DNA of 14,240 bases, taken from assembly GCA_938039195.1 (NCBI GenBank), contig CALHVK010000006.1, forward strand, positions 1 to 14,240. Reading direction: 5' to 3'. Made by a program: the position numbers and the translations under genes. This DNA is from an uncultured Carnobacteriaceae bacterium. GTDB lineage: Bacteria; Bacillota; Bacilli; Lactobacillales; Aerococcaceae. Each line of letters starts with the position of its first letter. Position 1 is the stretch's first letter. Positions 13,213 through 14,240 of the stretch are shown one piece after another. The notes beneath the pieces were generated by a model. The model had not been told where the DNA came from, ran no database searches, and saw only the letters and a list, made by a program, of their open reading frames with translations.

Positions 13213-14240
13213 ATGAGAGTAAATGAAGAAAAATTATCAAATAGAAGAAAACAAAGAAAAAATCAAAAAAGAAGAAAAATTGTTTTTACAGTATTGCTAG
13301 CAATTGTTGCAGTAATTATAGCGTTAGCTGCTTATGCATGGAGTCGAATTTCTAAAGCAGAAGATGCCATCCATCAAAAGGTGGAAACTGTGCAATTACG
13401 TGATAAAGAATTAACAGATGACAGCAGTTTTTCAGTTCTTCTTTTAGGGATTGATAATGGTGCTTATGGTCGTGATACCGAAGTAGGTCGTTCGGATACG
13501 ATGCTTCTTGTTACGGTAAATCCTAAACTTAAGAAAACAACGATGATTAGTATACCTCGTGATTCATATACGGAAATCATTGGGTATGGTACTTTTGATA
13601 AAATTAACCATGCTTATGCGTTTGGGAAAGAACAATTCTCAATTAACAGTGTACAAAATATGTTGAATGTTCCGATTGACTACTATGTAACTGTAGATAT
13701 GCATGGATTGATGGGGCTTGTTGATGCAGTGGGTGGATTAGAGATTACACCAGCGTTAACATTTACGTATGAAGAGGAATCTTTTACAGAGGGTGTTACG
13801 CGTCACGTGGACGGGGAAGCAGCTCTTCGATATGCACGTATGCGTTATGATGACCCAGAAGGAGATACAGGACGTCAAAAACGTCAACAATATGTCATTC
13901 AAAAACTTGTTGAAAAATTATTAACGTTAGGTTCTGTGACGAAATACGAAGAAATTCTTAAAACATTAGAGAATTCAGTAAAAACAAACTTTACTGTAGA
14001 AAAATTATTCCAAATCGCACAAACACATAAAGAAGCGCTACAACATTTCGAATCGGATACGATTAATGGGGATGGAGCGATGATTAATGGGATTTATTAC
14101 TTCGTTATTCCGGAAGCTGAAAAGATTCGTGTTTCAAATGTGTTGAGAAAATCACTTGATTTAGAAGAAATCACGGAATTAAAACATATTGAGACAAAAG
14201 AAACTCAGTCATCTGTGAATATTGAACAACATGTTCCTCA
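13213..14240 (+). CDS. LCP family (LytR-CpsA-Psr) glycopolymer-peptidoglycan ligase, 3' end beyond the window
   Basis: The first 342 codons of a frame that runs off the right edge. A basic cytosolic tail (NRRKQRKNQKRRK, 10-22), one membrane helix (about 23-42) and an extracellular LCP domain from about residue 73 give the usual topology. LCP landmarks are VLLLGIDNG (75-83) with Asp81, GRSDTMLLVTVNP (92-104), ISIPRDSYTEI (112-122) with Arg116 and Asp117, KINHAYAFG (130-138) and YARMRYDDPEGDTGRQKRQQ (207-226). These enzymes move undecaprenyl-linked wall teichoic acid or capsule onto peptidoglycan. Start chosen by TTGGAGTGG; an overlapping ATG at 13209 is in a frame that stops after four codons. 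Its place after the glycosyltransferase suggests it handles the polymer begun by the preceding operon, but LCP proteins are usually several and partly redundant. Confidence 0.92.
   Translation, partial: MRVNEEKLSNRRKQRKNQKRRKIVFTVLLAIVAVIIALAAYAWSRISKAEDAIHQKVETVQLRDKELTDDSSFSVLLLGIDNGAYGRDTEVGRSDTMLLVTVNPKLKKTTMISIPRDSYTEIIGYGTFDKINHAYAFGKEQFSINSVQNMLNVPIDYYVTVDMHGLMGLVDAVGGLEITPALTFTYEEESFTEGVTRHVDGEAALRYARMRYDDPEGDTGRQKRQQYVIQKLVEKLLTLGSVTKYEEILKTLENSVKTNFTVEKLFQIAQTHKEALQHFESDTINGDGAMINGIYYFVIPEAEKIRVSNVLRKSLDLEEITELKHIETKETQSSVNIEQHVP

Noticed and set aside
1..14240. Mobile elements, CRISPR arrays, defence islands or phage genes
   Set aside because: No transposase or integrase motif, no regularly spaced repeats and no terminal inverted repeats were seen; genes are housekeeping or envelope types with uniform composition.

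Overview
The window comes from a low-GC Gram-positive bacterium, most likely a member of the Lactobacillales. The support is the strong AGGAGG-type ribosome binding sites, the recurrent TGGTATAAT extended -10 boxes, U-tailed hairpin terminators, a Gram-positive HPr with both His15 and Ser46, a DUF1827-type protein (mainly a lactic-acid-bacterial family as I recall it), an ECF vitamin-transporter S component and a DltX-like teichoic acid microprotein. A Granulicatella/Carnobacteriaceae-type host would fit, but the genus is a guess. I see no insertion sequence, phage gene, CRISPR array, rRNA or convincing tRNA; this reads as ordinary chromosome.

Layout. Positions 1-427 hold no convincing gene: an edge hairpin, a stretch with a short direct repeat, then a promoter followed at once by an intrinsic terminator hairpin in the leader of a MepA-type MATE exporter (428-1807). 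A Dgt-type dNTP triphosphohydrolase follows (1838-3220), with its own extended -10 box overlapping the MATE stop codon. It converges on a small DUF1827-like gene on the minus strand (3319-3618); two hairpins separate them. Next is the ptsHI operon for general PTS phosphotransfer (HPr 3915-4181, Enzyme I 4183-5910), closed by a strong terminator. Between two terminators lies a 50-codon gene (6069-6221) whose product is one membrane helix ending in FIYNAF, the C-terminal acyl-shuttle hexapeptide of DltX; no dlt gene is next to it. A coenzyme A operon follows: an ECF S component, probably for pantothenate (6335-6922), and bifunctional CoaBC (6926-8143).

From 8270 to the right edge is a cell-envelope glycopolymer block: a membrane phosphoglycosyl transferase (8309-9001), a DegT-family sugar aminotransferase (9017-10234), a membrane-anchored UDP-GlcNAc 4,6-dehydratase of the PglF/WbpM/CapD type (10253-12058), an ExoA-like family 2 glycosyltransferase (12118-13134) and, from its own promoter, an LCP (LytR-CpsA-Psr) ligase that runs off the window (13213 to the edge). 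The reading I favour is that dehydratase and aminotransferase make a UDP-4-amino-4,6-dideoxy-HexNAc (AATGal- or bacillosamine-precursor-like), the first enzyme loads that sugar onto undecaprenyl phosphate, the glycosyltransferase adds the next sugar, and the LCP protein may attach the finished polymer to peptidoglycan. No N-acetyltransferase gene is present, which leans towards a free 4-amino sugar such as the AATGal at the reducing end of pneumococcal-type teichoic acids.

The observations most worth following are the orphan DltX-like gene, the compact amino-sugar initiation module, the glutamate that replaces the usual flap cysteine in CoaC, the promoter-terminator arrangement before the MATE gene, and the repeat-flanked Shine-Dalgarno of ptsH.
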